From an uncultured Eubacterium sp. (GTDB lineage: Bacteria; Bacillota; Clostridia; Lachnospirales; Lachnospiraceae), in assembly GCA_947384955.1 (NCBI GenBank), contig CANDJC010000019.1, forward strand, positions 1 through 49,975: a stretch of DNA of 49,975 bases. The letters are read 5' to 3'. Shown piece by piece: positions 26,182-34,596 of the stretch. The notes under the pieces were generated by a model. That model was not told the origin of the DNA. It was given only the letters and a program-made list of their open reading frames with translations, and did no database searches. The first letter of the stretch is position 1. The number at the start of each line of letters is the position of its first letter. A program made the position numbers and the translations under genes.

Positions 26182-26463
26182 TTGAAAAATTATTTTAGTA
26201 CAATGGATGATACTGTACTCACATTTTCGGATATTGAAGAAAGAAACGGATTTGATGAAATTACAGTATATTTTGAACGTCCCAATGAAACTGGTTTTGA
26301 TTTTGCCGAAGGCAGACTGCCAGACAATTTATTTTATAAAAGTTTTGGCTTTTCTGAAGATGAATTGCTGCAGTTAGAAAGATATCTGAGAAATAATGCC
26401 CCCTTAATATGGGAAATCGCAAATGAAAAGGCAGGTGAACCCATTGCCAAAACCATTGCTTGA
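26182..26463 (+). CDS. Small acidic protein, partner of a DUF4160-type gene
   Basis: The 93-aa product is not one I recognise. It starts with TTG, behind AAAGAGGGG. It is acidic, rich in Phe, and has no membrane segment. It overlaps the next gene by 20 bp (or 41 bp if that gene starts at its ATG), so the two are made together. DUF4160 genes are commonly paired with a small gene in a toxin-antitoxin-like arrangement, usually of the DUF2442 family. This sequence does not show the DUF2442 pattern clearly, so its identity is left open. Confidence 0.6.
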   Translation: MKNYFSTMDDTVLTFSDIEERNGFDEITVYFERPNETGFDFAEGRLPDNLFYKSFGFSEDELLQLERYLRNNAPLIWEIANEKAGEPIAKTIA

Positions 26464-26701
26464 TTTTATGGGATATGCTTTTTATTTCTGGTCTAATGAA
26501 AATGCTGAGCCAATTCATATTCACATTTCTAAAGGAAAACAGACGGCAAATGCAACAAAATTCTGGATACGAAGAGATTCCATAGAATTAGTTCACAATA
26601 AAAGCAATATTCCACAAAATGATTTAAAAAAAATATATAAATATCTATGGTCTAACCGGGATACCATTATAGCCAGATGGTATCATTACTTTGGCATGTA
26701 A
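26444..26701 (+). CDS. DUF4160-family protein
   Basis: The recognisable core is GYAFYFWSNENAEPIHIHI near the N-terminus, a DUF4160 signature with a His-x-His pair. A Lys-rich and Trp-containing C-terminal half follows. I place the start at TTG 26444, giving 85 aa beginning MPKPLLDF, because AGGTGA lies 5 nt upstream and family members start close to this motif. An ATG at 26423 is a longer alternative. It overlaps the upstream partner gene. The biochemical role of the family is not established to my knowledge; a toxin-antitoxin relation is only suggested by gene pairing. Confidence 0.7.
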   Translation: MPKPLLDFMGYAFYFWSNENAEPIHIHISKGKQTANATKFWIRRDSIELVHNKSNIPQNDLKKIYKYLWSNRDTIIARWYHYFGM

Positions 26702-26702
26702 C

Positions 26703-26835
26703 ACTGCCAGGGAACCAGACGGCCAAGTCGAAGCGGCACCCGCAGCTTATGGCTGTAAGCCGGGACGGGGGTGTAAACCATTGGTTGCCGGATGCCGCAG
26801 CCGTCCGGCATCCAGGAGTCCGTACTCCCCTCCTC
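26703..26835 (-). repeat. Relic of the hairpin element core (E5)
   Basis: Starting two bases after the DUF4160 stop, CTGCCAGGGAACCAGACGGC and the following AAGTCGAAGCGGCAC match the E4 core (35360-35395: GCCAGATAACCAGGCGGC, then GAAGCCGAAGCGGCAC). Similarity fades after that into a GC-rich stretch. No paired outer stem is left. It again lies at a gene 3' end. Confidence 0.65.
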
Positions 26836-26891
26836 CATCCAGAGCTCTTCTCTCAAAAATACCGCTTTTTCGTTTTACTATGCTAAAAACC

Positions 26892-26920
26892 TTGACATCC
26901 CGCCAGATTTCTTTTATAAT
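26892..26920 (+). promoter_or_regulatory. Perfect-consensus promoter of the DUF969-pcp operon
   Basis: TTGACA (26892-26897), exactly 17 nt, and TATAAT (26915-26920) match the sigma-A consensus fully. The next gene begins at 27145, so the transcript has a leader of roughly 220 nt. Confidence 0.8.
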
Positions 26921-27144
26921 TTACTCATTGTTTTGTAAGTTTTTCACAACCATCCAGCAAATATTCTAACGGCTGTCATTTCCAAACTGCACATATTTAG
27001 TGAAATACATCTGCTATATTTATTCCCTCTGCTACTCAGGACTCAGCCTTTTCGAAGCATTTGCCCGCACAATGTATTTTCAGCAGCACAGGCACTGCAT
27101 GCATGCTGTAAAATAAATCAAACTGACAGAAAGGTGGAATTTAC
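26921..27144 (+). promoter_or_regulatory. Long 5' leader of the DUF969 operon
   Basis: About 220 nt separate the promoter from the first start codon. I see no riboswitch class that I recognise and no terminator-antiterminator pair. A 14-codon frame at 27072-27116 is rich in His and Gln (MYFQQHRHCMHAVK) but has no ribosome binding site. The gene start itself follows AGAAAGGTGG. Confidence 0.4.
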
Positions 27145-27813
27145 ATGGAACTTATCAAACTTTTAGGGATTGTTATCGTCATTGCCGGATTTGCATTAAA
27201 GCTTGATTCAATCCTCATTATCGCAGCAGCTATGATTTTTACCGGACTGGTGGGAGGACTTGACCCGGTAACCCTTTTAGAAACCGTCGGCAGCAATTTT
27301 ATCGCAAACCGGAATATGGCTATTTTTATTCTGATTATGCTGGTAACCGGGACTTTGGAGCGCAACGGTCTGAGAGAAGCCGCAGCGGCGCTGATTGGCA
27401 GATTCAAGGGCGCGACCTCCGGCCTTGTCATTGGCATTTACGGTATTATGCGCGCGATATTTGCGGCATTTAATGTCGGCTTTGGCGGCGTGGCAGGATT
27501 TGTACGTCCGGTTATTATGCCGATGGCAGAAGGAGCGATTACCGCTTCCGGCAAAAAGCCTCATGAAAATCATCTGGAAGAATTAAAGGGCATGGCTGCC
27601 GGCATGGAAAATGTCACATGGTTTTTCGGACAGGTGCTGTTTGTAGGCGGCTCGGGCGCTATTCTTGTACAGAACACGCTTGCCGGACTCGGATATGAAG
27701 TGGAGCTTGGCTCTCTGGCTGCAGTAGAAATTCCTGTCTGTGTCATTGCAACTGCCATTACCATTATCTTTTATTATCTGAAAGACCGGTATCTGATTAA
27801 AAAATATTACTAA
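27145..27813 (+). CDS. DUF969-family membrane protein
   Basis: The 222-aa protein is almost entirely hydrophobic helices with conserved Gly-rich turns (TGLVGGLDPVTLLETVG, NVGFGGVAGFVRP), as in the DUF969 family. Members are encoded next to DUF979 and often near pyroglutamyl peptidase genes, as here. The pair resembles the two halves of an ion-coupled transporter; transport of 5-oxoproline or small peptides is an inference. It starts behind AAAGGTGG and ends 26 bp before DUF979. It is first in a four-gene operon. Confidence 0.85.
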   Translation: MELIKLLGIVIVIAGFALKLDSILIIAAAMIFTGLVGGLDPVTLLETVGSNFIANRNMAIFILIMLVTGTLERNGLREAAAALIGRFKGATSGLVIGIYGIMRAIFAAFNVGFGGVAGFVRPVIMPMAEGAITASGKKPHENHLEELKGMAAGMENVTWFFGQVLFVGGSGAILVQNTLAGLGYEVELGSLAAVEIPVCVIATAITIIFYYLKDRYLIKKYY

Positions 27814-27839
27814 TAACGAACCGTTAAGGAGGAAAAGAA

Positions 27840-28793
27840 ATGAGCTTTTTTTTCGACCCTGAAATTGCAATGAGCAGCAAGCTGATGGAGATTATTTATT
27901 TTTTTATAGGATTTATGGTTATCTATACCGCAGTCAAAAATCTGCGCGATAAAGAAAATCCAGAACGCATCGGTACGTTTACATTCTGGTTCGTGCTCGG
28001 TATTCTGATTGCTTTTGGCAACTGGCTGCCTTCTGTTGTCAGCGGCGTTTTGGTATTTGTCATGTGCGTGCCTGCGATTTTACATAAAGTGAAAAAAGGC
28101 AGAACAAACGCGCCTTCGAAAAAGGAAACCGAGGCTGCTTTTGCATCTATTGGAATGAAAATATTTATTCCTGCTTTAAGTATCGGTATTCTTGCTGTTG
28201 CCGCGGCGCTTACCACAAAAGTGATTGGCTTAAGCGCATTAAACGGCGTTGCTGTCGGCGTATTTGCAGCTGCTGTATTCCTTATGATATTCAATCAAAA
28301 GAATACGCCTATGGTACTGTTAAATGATTCCGAACGCATGCTCTCAACCGTAGGCCCGCTGTCCATGCTCCCGATGCTGTTAGCATGTCTGGGCGCTGTT
28401 TTTACAGCTGCCGGAGTCGGCGATGTGGTAGCTTCTTTGGTAGAGCGCATTATCCCGGCCGGGAATGTCAATATCGGAATCATTGTGTATGCTTTCGGCA
28501 TGATGCTCTTTACGATGATTATGGGCAATGCTTTTGCTGCCATAACCGTTATGACTGTAGGAATCGGCGGCCCGTTTGTACTGGCATATGGCGCAAACCC
28601 GGTAGTTATCGGCATGCTCGCCTTAACCTGCGGCTTCTGCGGCACCCTTTGCACGCCGATGGCTGCAAATTTTAATACCGTGCCGGTTGCGCTGTTAGAT
28701 ATGAAAAAGCAGTTCGGCGTAATTAAAAACCAGGTGCCGATTGCCATTATCATGATTCTCATTCAGATTATCATGATGATGATACTCAAATAA
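27840..28793 (+). CDS. DUF979-family membrane protein
   Basis: The 317-aa polytopic protein matches the DUF979 pattern. It has a first helix pair, a short charged cytoplasmic loop (about residues 83-100), and many helices with MGNAFAAITVMTVGIGGPF and CGFCGTLCTPMAANFN near the C-terminus. The latter resembles re-entrant loop segments of secondary transporters. With DUF969 it probably forms one membrane complex. The start follows AAGGAGGAAAAGAA. It is followed after 9 bp by an M29-like gene. Confidence 0.87.
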   Translation: MSFFFDPEIAMSSKLMEIIYFFIGFMVIYTAVKNLRDKENPERIGTFTFWFVLGILIAFGNWLPSVVSGVLVFVMCVPAILHKVKKGRTNAPSKKETEAAFASIGMKIFIPALSIGILAVAAALTTKVIGLSALNGVAVGVFAAAVFLMIFNQKNTPMVLLNDSERMLSTVGPLSMLPMLLACLGAVFTAAGVGDVVASLVERIIPAGNVNIGIIVYAFGMMLFTMIMGNAFAAITVMTVGIGGPFVLAYGANPVVIGMLALTCGFCGTLCTPMAANFNTVPVALLDMKKQFGVIKNQVPIAIIMILIQIIMMMILK

Positions 28794-28802
28794 ACCGTTA
28801 TC

Positions 28803-29789
28803 ATGGATATCGGGCAAGGCGCCAGAATCATTATCCGTGACTGGGTACAGCTCCGTTCCAGGGAACGTCTGCTCATTGTTTCGAGCAGGCGCTACCAGAC
28901 GGAAGCAGACGCACTGCTGCACGCGGCCAGACAGGTCAGCAGCCATATCGACATCATGATGTTAGACGAGCTGTCCATCTATGCAGGCGCCTATTTTAAC
29001 GGCAGAGAAAATGCCTTTGACGATTACGATGCCGTTATCGGAGCCGCAGAATATTCTCTGATTACAACCAAGGCAGTCAGACGGGTGATATCGAGAAAAA
29101 AACGCTTTCTTTCCCTGCCGCTCAGTACAAATGACAATAGAAGCATGCTGTCTTATGATTTTCTAAAAGCCGATACGGTGAAAAGCAAAATCATGGCGGC
29201 GGCAATTCTGGATTATTACCAGTCTGCCAGCAGAATCGATATCAAAACGCCCCTTGGAACGAATCTGCACCTGTGTACCAAAGGACGCAGAGCCGGATTT
29301 TTCAATGGCTGCTGCCGGGACGGAAAAGGACTGTCTTCCGCCAGTGTAGAAGTATACGTTTCCATTGTAGAAACCATGACCCGCGGAACCCTGATTTTAG
29401 ACGGCTCCATGGGATATATCGGAACCGTCGAAAGCCCGGTCGCCATTCAGATCTGCGATGGAAAAATTACCAGCATCGAAGATAATCCGAGCGGACGCCG
29501 GCTAAAGGAATATATCAGCCTGTTTCAGGATGACCGGATGCTGACCGCTTCGGAATTCGGAATCGGGCTGAATACGTATTCCAAATGCTGCGGCCGCTGC
29601 TATATTGAAGATGAATCCGCATACGGCACATTCCATATCGGCTTTGGCAGAAATATCGCCTTAGGCGGAATCCAGGATGCTGTCGGGCATTTTGACTTAG
29701 TCGCTCATAACGCAGATATTTATATCGACAACCAGATGGTTATGGACCATGGAAAAATAACCGTATTAGAACCGCACATTTATATATAA
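28803..29789 (+). CDS. M29-aminopeptidase-like protein
   Basis: The 328-aa protein shows the layout of M29 leucyl aminopeptidase-type proteins (also shared by NicX-like dioxygenases). It has an N-terminal Rossmann-like half, then a C-terminal half with SEFGIGLN, a GTFHIGFGRN segment and a GHFDLV segment, where M29 enzymes place their metal-binding Glu and His residues. It probably hydrolyses peptides, which fits its place between a putative transporter and pyroglutamyl peptidase. No clear ribosome binding site precedes the ATG, so translation may depend on coupling to DUF979, whose stop is 9 bp upstream. A TTG or GTG further in cannot be excluded. Confidence 0.7.
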   Translation: MDIGQGARIIIRDWVQLRSRERLLIVSSRRYQTEADALLHAARQVSSHIDIMMLDELSIYAGAYFNGRENAFDDYDAVIGAAEYSLITTKAVRRVISRKKRFLSLPLSTNDNRSMLSYDFLKADTVKSKIMAAAILDYYQSASRIDIKTPLGTNLHLCTKGRRAGFFNGCCRDGKGLSSASVEVYVSIVETMTRGTLILDGSMGYIGTVESPVAIQICDGKITSIEDNPSGRRLKEYISLFQDDRMLTASEFGIGLNTYSKCCGRCYIEDESAYGTFHIGFGRNIALGGIQDAVGHFDLVAHNADIYIDNQMVMDHGKITVLEPHIYI

Positions 29790-29848
29790 CACCCGTTTAC
29801 AGGTTTTTGATTTCATAATACAAAATAATGAACAGGAGGCAGAAAAAC

Positions 29849-30493
29849 ATGAAAATTTTAATTACAGGATTTGACCCATTCGGCGGCGAGCCGGTGAATC
29901 CGGCATACGAGGCTGTAAAGCTCCTTCCGGATGAAATAGAAGGTGCACAAATCATCAAACTGGAGGTGCCGACGGTATTTGGAAAGGCGGGCGAGACATT
30001 AGAAGCTGCCGTTGCCGCTCACAACCCCGACGCCGTAATCTGCGTAGGACAGGCAGGCGGCCGCAGCGGCATGTCCATTGAAAAAGTGGCCATCAACTTT
30101 CAGGACGCCCGTATCCCGGACAATGAAAACCGCCAGCCGGTTGATAAATGCATCAAAGAAGACGGGCAGACTGCTTATTTTGCATCCATTCCGGTCAAAG
30201 CTGTCACAGAAAAAATGCGCGAAAACGGCATTCCTGCATTTGTATCCTATACCGCTGGCACCTATGTATGCAATGACCTGATGTACTCCCTGCTGTATCT
30301 GATTGATAAAAAATATCCAAAGATGCGCGGAGGCTTTATCCATGTGCCGTATTCCATGGAACAGGCTGTCAGCAAACCGAACGGAACGCCGTGCATGTCG
30401 TTAGACGCCATTGCAAAAGGGCTCGAATGCGCTGTGATGGCTGTGACTGAAAATAAAGAGGACATTTCTAAGGCCATGGGAACCACCCATTAA
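29849..30493 (+). CDS. pcp: Pyroglutamyl-peptidase I
   Basis: This cytoplasmic cysteine peptidase removes N-terminal pyroglutamate from peptides. From the start at 29849 (MKILITGFDPFGG, behind AGGAGGCAG) the protein has 214 aa. The catalytic triad matches the family: E79 in SIEKVAIN, C141 in TYVCNDLMY and H165 in GFIHVPY. It ends the DUF969-DUF979-M29-like operon and overlaps the convergent LysR gene by 4 bp at the 3' ends. With a possible transporter and an aminopeptidase the operon looks devoted to pyroglutamyl-peptide use. Confidence 0.96.
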   Translation: MKILITGFDPFGGEPVNPAYEAVKLLPDEIEGAQIIKLEVPTVFGKAGETLEAAVAAHNPDAVICVGQAGGRSGMSIEKVAINFQDARIPDNENRQPVDKCIKEDGQTAYFASIPVKAVTEKMRENGIPAFVSYTAGTYVCNDLMYSLLYLIDKKYPKMRGGFIHVPYSMEQAVSKPNGTPCMSLDAIAKGLECAVMAVTENKEDISKAMGTTH

Positions 30494-31419
30494 TACTCCG
30501 CGGCGGGTATGGGTACAAATCCAGGAATTTTCTGTCTTTCCTTTAGATATTCCTGCAGCTTCATCCCCAGTGCGCTCCTCCCCCTGCCTTTGTCATAGAC
30601 CAGGCATATCTTACGCTCCGCAAGCCCGCATGCAAGATGGACGCGCACCACACTCCCCGCTCTCACCAAAGGCTCAGCCATAGCCTCCGGCACAAAGCCG
30701 ATTCCAAAATTATTCTGGATTAGCGGAAGCAGCAGGTCAGAAGAAGCTGCTTCCATATCCAGGCCGATATCCGCATGGTTTTTCATAAAAAACTCCTTAT
30801 ACAGCTCATAGGTCGCTGTTCCTTCCCCAAGCCCGACCCAGGAATACGCCTCCAGCTCCCGCAGCTCCCATACGCCCTGTCCAAGCTCCTGATACTGGCT
30901 GCCCGCAGCAAGCACTTCCCGAAAAGATATCAGCTCTTTGGATACAAAAGATTTCTGCAGTTCAAACGGCGTCGTCAGCACCGCAAAATCCAGCCGTCCG
31001 TAAGCAAGGTTTTTCAGTATTTCCGGTGTCGCATGATTATGGATTTTAATTCTCGCCTTCGGATAGCGCTCCTTAAATCCCTGCAGTGCATCCAGCAGGA
31101 ACAAATGCAGCGCCGTTTCCGTAGCTCCGATTTCCACCGTGCCAGTCCCGCTCATTTCCCGGGCCAGCAGTTCCTCCTGGGCATTCTGAATCTGCGATAC
31201 CGCGATTTTGACATGCGCATATAAGCGTTCCCCTTCCTCCGTCAGCACCACGCCCCTTGCTTCCCGCACAAACAGTTTGCACTGCAGCATAGACTCTAAC
31301 AGCTTCATCACCCGGGTTACATTCGGCTGGTTACTGCCCATGGCTGCAGCTGCTTTTGTAATATTCTTATACTTTGCGACATAATAAAACACCTTATAAT
31401 ATTCGTAATTGATATCCAT
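30490..31419 (-). CDS. LysR-family transcriptional regulator
   Basis: The 309-aa protein has an N-terminal winged helix-turn-helix (ITKAAAAMGSNQPNVTRVMKLLE) and a LysR effector-binding domain. It is convergent with pcp (4-bp overlap) and divergent from the MATE transporter gene, about 215 bp away. By LysR custom it more likely controls the divergent gene and itself; control of the pcp operon is possible. The effector is unknown. The ribosome binding site AGGAGAT lies 15 nt from the ATG, rather far, but the N-terminal sequence fits the family well. Confidence 0.9.
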   Translation of the reverse strand: MDINYEYYKVFYYVAKYKNITKAAAAMGSNQPNVTRVMKLLESMLQCKLFVREARGVVLTEEGERLYAHVKIAVSQIQNAQEELLAREMSGTGTVEIGATETALHLFLLDALQGFKERYPKARIKIHNHATPEILKNLAYGRLDFAVLTTPFELQKSFVSKELISFREVLAAGSQYQELGQGVWELRELEAYSWVGLGEGTATYELYKEFFMKNHADIGLDMEAASSDLLLPLIQNNFGIGFVPEAMAEPLVRAGSVVRVHLACGLAERKICLVYDKGRGRSALGMKLQEYLKERQKIPGFVPIPAAEY

Positions 31420-31454
31420 GTATTTAATATATATCTCCTATACAATCTATGTAT

Positions 31455-31483
31455 TTTAAATATTTCTCATCCAGCATTATAAT
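31455..31483 (+). promoter_or_regulatory. Possible promoter of the MATE gene
   Basis: TTTAAA (31455-31460), 17 nt and TATAAT (31478-31483) lie in the LysR-MATE divergent region. The -10 box is perfect and the -35 poor, as expected for an activator-dependent promoter. Confidence 0.5.
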
Positions 31484-31591
31484 AAAAAACCGCGGGGCTG
31501 TAAATATCATTCTGTTCCTGCAGCCACAGCATCATCCGTGACCTGCCCGAACGATGCCCGTAACAGCATCCATTCAGACAGGGGGATACAT

Positions 31592-31729
31592 ATGGCCCAT
31601 AACTATTACACGTATACAGACTGGAGGAATATTTATGAACAAAGACCTGACTTGCGGAAACCCGCAAAAAGTGTTATGGCAGTTCTGCCTTCCCATGTTT
31701 GGCAGTATCCTGTTCCAGCAGCTTTATAA
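31592..31729 (+). CDS. Overlapping upstream ORF (possible leader peptide) of the MATE gene
   Basis: A 45-codon frame starts 11 nt after AGGGGG and overlaps the first 95 bases of the MATE gene in another frame. Its first residues are strikingly aromatic (MAHNYYTYTDW). The ribosome binding site of the MATE gene, TGGAGG, lies inside this frame. This arrangement could couple or limit MATE translation. There is no homology that I recognise, so it may also be a chance frame. Confidence 0.35.
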   Translation: MAHNYYTYTDWRNIYEQRPDLRKPAKSVMAVLPSHVWQYPVPAAL

Positions 31730-32978
31730 TATCGCCGATTCGCTTGTCGCCGGTAAATTTATCGGTGAAAATGCGCTTGCCGCGGTCGGTAACAGTTATA
31801 ACATCACACTCATTTTTATAGCCTTTGCTTTCGGATGTAATATGGGATGCTCTGTTATCGTATCACAGCTGTTCGGAGCAAAAGATTTCTCTTCCATGAA
31901 ATCCGCCGTTTATACAGCACTCATTGCAAGCGCCGTACTCTGTGCCGCTTTAATGGCATTCGGGCTTGTATCATGCGAACCAATGCTGCGCCTGATGAAG
32001 ATTCAGGAAGAAATTATGGCAGATTCCTCTTTATACCTGAACATTTACATATACGGACTGCCGTTTTTATTTTTTTACAACATCGCAACCGGCATTTTTA
32101 CCGCGCTCGGAGATTCCAAAACCCCGTTTCTGTTTCTGGCTTTCTCATCCACAGCAAATATTTTAGCAGACATCCTATTTGTGAAAACGTTTGCCATGGG
32201 AATTGCGGGAACTGCCTGGGCAACCTTCCTGTGTCAGGGTATCAGCTGCATCTGCTCGCTTGCGCTCGTCCTAAAGCGCCTTGCAGCCATAAAAACAAAT
32301 ACAAAAACCAGCCTCTTTTCCTGGAATCTGTTAAAGAAAATTGCAGTCATTGCCATCCCGAGCATCCTGCAGCAGTCCTTTATATCCGTCGGCAATATTA
32401 TGATACAGGGCTGCATTAACAGTTTCGGCGTCAGCGTAGCCGCCGGATACTCCGCCGCCGTAAAGCTCAACAATCTGGTCATTACCTCTTTTACCACCAT
32501 CGGTAACGGAATGTCCAATTTTGCGGCGCAGAATATCGGAGCCAGACTGTACCCGCGCATTCACCAGGGATTTCTTGCGGGCATCCGGCTCGTATGGATT
32601 CTATGCATTCCGCTCTGCCTGCTGTATCTGTGTTTCGGAAGATACCTGCTTTTGCTGTTTATGGATGAATCCTCGGCTCTGGCACTCCAGAGCGGACAGC
32701 AGTATTTACAGATTCTGTCACCGTTTTACTTTGTCATATCCTTAAAGCTTATCGCAGACGGCGTGTTACGCGGGACCGGTGCCATGAAGCAGTTTATGGC
32801 TGCCACGTTTACAGACCTGATACTCAGAGTAACGCTGGCATTCCTGCTTTCCGGGATTTTTCAGTCGCCGCTTGGAATCTGGAGCTCGTGGCCTGTGGGG
32901 TGGTGTATCGGAACCGGGATTTCGATTCTGTTTTACCGGAAGGGTTACTGGAACTGCAGCCTGACGGATGCCGGATAA
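31635..32978 (+). CDS. MATE-family efflux transporter
   Basis: The 447-aa membrane protein has the twelve-helix MATE pattern: an N-terminal LPMFGSILFQQLYNIADS helix, then VAGKFIGENALAAVGN, and a matching repeat in the second half (IPSILQQSFISVGNIMIQG). MATE proteins export drugs or metabolites with Na+ or H+ coupling. The start at 31635 (MNKDLTCGNPQ) follows CTGGAGGAA; earlier in-frame codons lack a site. The divergent LysR gene is the likely regulator. The substrate is unknown. Confidence 0.93.
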   Translation: MNKDLTCGNPQKVLWQFCLPMFGSILFQQLYNIADSLVAGKFIGENALAAVGNSYNITLIFIAFAFGCNMGCSVIVSQLFGAKDFSSMKSAVYTALIASAVLCAALMAFGLVSCEPMLRLMKIQEEIMADSSLYLNIYIYGLPFLFFYNIATGIFTALGDSKTPFLFLAFSSTANILADILFVKTFAMGIAGTAWATFLCQGISCICSLALVLKRLAAIKTNTKTSLFSWNLLKKIAVIAIPSILQQSFISVGNIMIQGCINSFGVSVAAGYSAAVKLNNLVITSFTTIGNGMSNFAAQNIGARLYPRIHQGFLAGIRLVWILCIPLCLLYLCFGRYLLLLFMDESSALALQSGQQYLQILSPFYFVISLKLIADGVLRGTGAMKQFMAATFTDLILRVTLAFLLSGIFQSPLGIWSSWPVGWCIGTGISILFYRKGYWNCSLTDAG

Positions 32979-33054
32979 CAGGACCGGCTTTCCGGCTCTG
33001 CCCCCTCTATAGGGAAATTCTGACTATTCCCTGCAAATTTACAAGTATTCAGTC

Positions 33055-33083
33055 TTGAATTTTACCTCTCTTTATTATATGAT
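33055..33083 (+). promoter_or_regulatory. Promoter of pyrBI
   Basis: TTGAAT (33055-33060), a 17-nt spacer and TATGAT (33078-33083) lie 48 bp before pyrB. The leader is too short for a PyrR-type attenuator and none is visible. Confidence 0.65.
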
Positions 33084-33130
33084 TGTAAAAATGCCCATCA
33101 TATGGATGACAAAATTCAAGGAGGCTAAAC

Positions 33131-34051
33131 ATGAAGCACTTACTTAATCCGCTGGATTTATCTGTAACAGAACTGGAAGACCTGCTAAAGCTGGCAAACG
33201 CCATCGAAGCTGAGCCGCAGAAATACGCACACGCCTGTGAAGGAAAAAAGCTGGCTGCCTGTTTTTATGAACCAAGCACCAGAACAAGGCTCAGCTTTGA
33301 AGCTGCCATGTTAAATCTTGGCGGCAGCGTCATTGGCTTTGCAAGCGGCGACAACAGTTCCGCCGCAAAAGGGGAAAGCGTCTCGGATACCATCCGTGTA
33401 ATTTCCTGTTATGCTGATATCTGTGCAATCCGCCACCCAAAAGAAGGCGCTGCCCTCGTTGCAAGCAGCCGTTCTTCGATTCCTGTAATCAATGCCGGTG
33501 ACGGCGGTCATCAGCATCCGACACAGACACTGACTGATTTGTTAACCATCTATTCTCTGAAAGGTCACTTTGACCATTTAAAAGTTGGTCTTTGCGGCGA
33601 TCTCAAATTTGGCCGTACCGTTCATTCTCTCATCGATGCTTTAATCCGTTATCCTGGTGTAGAATTTGTACTCATTTCACCGGAAGAGCTGCGCGTACCG
33701 GGCTATATCCGTGAAGATGTGCTCAACGCAAACCATATTCCGTATAAGGAAGTAGAACGGCTGGAAGACGCCCTTGCTGACCTGGATATTTTATATATGA
33801 CACGCGTACAGAAGGAACGTTTCTTCAATGAAGAAGACTATATCAGAATGAAAGATTTTTACATCCTGGACAAGTCCAAAATGCAGCTCGCCCCAAAAGA
33901 CATGCTTGTACTCCATCCGCTTCCGCGTGTAAATGAAATTTCTGTGGAAGTCGACGACGACCCAAGGGCTGTATACTTTAAACAGGCACAGTACGGCGTC
34001 TATGTCCGCATGGCTTTAATTCTGACTCTGCTGGACATTCATATCGATTAA
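33131..34051 (+). CDS. pyrB: Aspartate carbamoyltransferase catalytic subunit
   Basis: This enzyme joins carbamoyl phosphate and aspartate in the committed step of pyrimidine synthesis. The 306-aa length is standard. The carbamoyl-phosphate motif [13 protein letters not shown] lies near residue 47. [14 protein letters not shown] and the C-terminal HPLPRVNEI motif are present. The start follows AAGGAGG. The regulatory gene pyrI follows after 21 bp, so the enzyme should be allosterically controlled by nucleotides. Confidence 0.97.
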   Translation: MKHLLNPLDLSVTELEDLLKLANAIEAEPQKYAHACEGKKLAACFYEPSTRTRLSFEAAMLNLGGSVIGFASGDNSSAAKGESVSDTIRVISCYADICAIRHPKEGAALVASSRSSIPVINAGDGGHQHPTQTLTDLLTIYSLKGHFDHLKVGLCGDLKFGRTVHSLIDALIRYPGVEFVLISPEELRVPGYIREDVLNANHIPYKEVERLEDALADLDILYMTRVQKERFFNEEDYIRMKDFYILDKSKMQLAPKDMLVLHPLPRVNEISVEVDDDPRAVYFKQAQYGVYVRMALILTLLDIHID

Positions 34052-34072
34052 GAATGAGGGAGGTTCTAACAT

Positions 34073-34513
34073 ATGCTTAATATTAGCGGAATTCATGAGG
34101 GTTTTGTATTAGACCATATTCAGGCCGGCATGAGCCTTCAGATTTATCATGACCTGAAACTAAAACGGCTGGACTGCTGCGTTGCTATTATCAAAAACGC
34201 AAAAAGCAATAAAATGGGGAAAAAAGACATCATTAAGGTAGAATGCCCGATTGATGCGCTGGATTTAGATATTCTTGGATTTATCGACCATAATATCACA
34301 GTCAATATTATTAAAAACGATAAAATTGTAGAAAAACGAGTGCTTTCTCTTCCAAAAGAAATTAAAAATGTGATTCGCTGTAAAAATCCGCGGTGCATTA
34401 CTTCGATTGAACAGGGGCTGGACCAGATATTTGTGCTGACAGATGCTGAAAAGCAGGTTTACCGGTGTAAATACTGTGAAACAAAATTTAAGGGGCGAAG
34501 AACACTGGCCTGA
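34073..34513 (+). CDS. pyrI: Aspartate carbamoyltransferase regulatory subunit
   Basis: The 146-aa protein is the nucleotide-binding regulatory chain. The N-terminal allosteric domain is followed by a zinc domain with four cysteines, CKNPRC and CKYC, that contacts PyrB. The start follows GGGAGGTTC. It is the last gene of the operon; hairpin element E3 begins 83 bp after its stop. Confidence 0.96.
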   Translation: MLNISGIHEGFVLDHIQAGMSLQIYHDLKLKRLDCCVAIIKNAKSNKMGKKDIIKVECPIDALDLDILGFIDHNITVNIIKNDKIVEKRVLSLPKEIKNVIRCKNPRCITSIEQGLDQIFVLTDAEKQVYRCKYCETKFKGRRTLA

Positions 34514-34596
34514 TACAGAACTGAATGCGGCGCTTACTGGCTCAGTGGTGTTTAGGGAACTGAGCGGCAAGGGGTGTTGTTTGTGGCTGCACGGAC

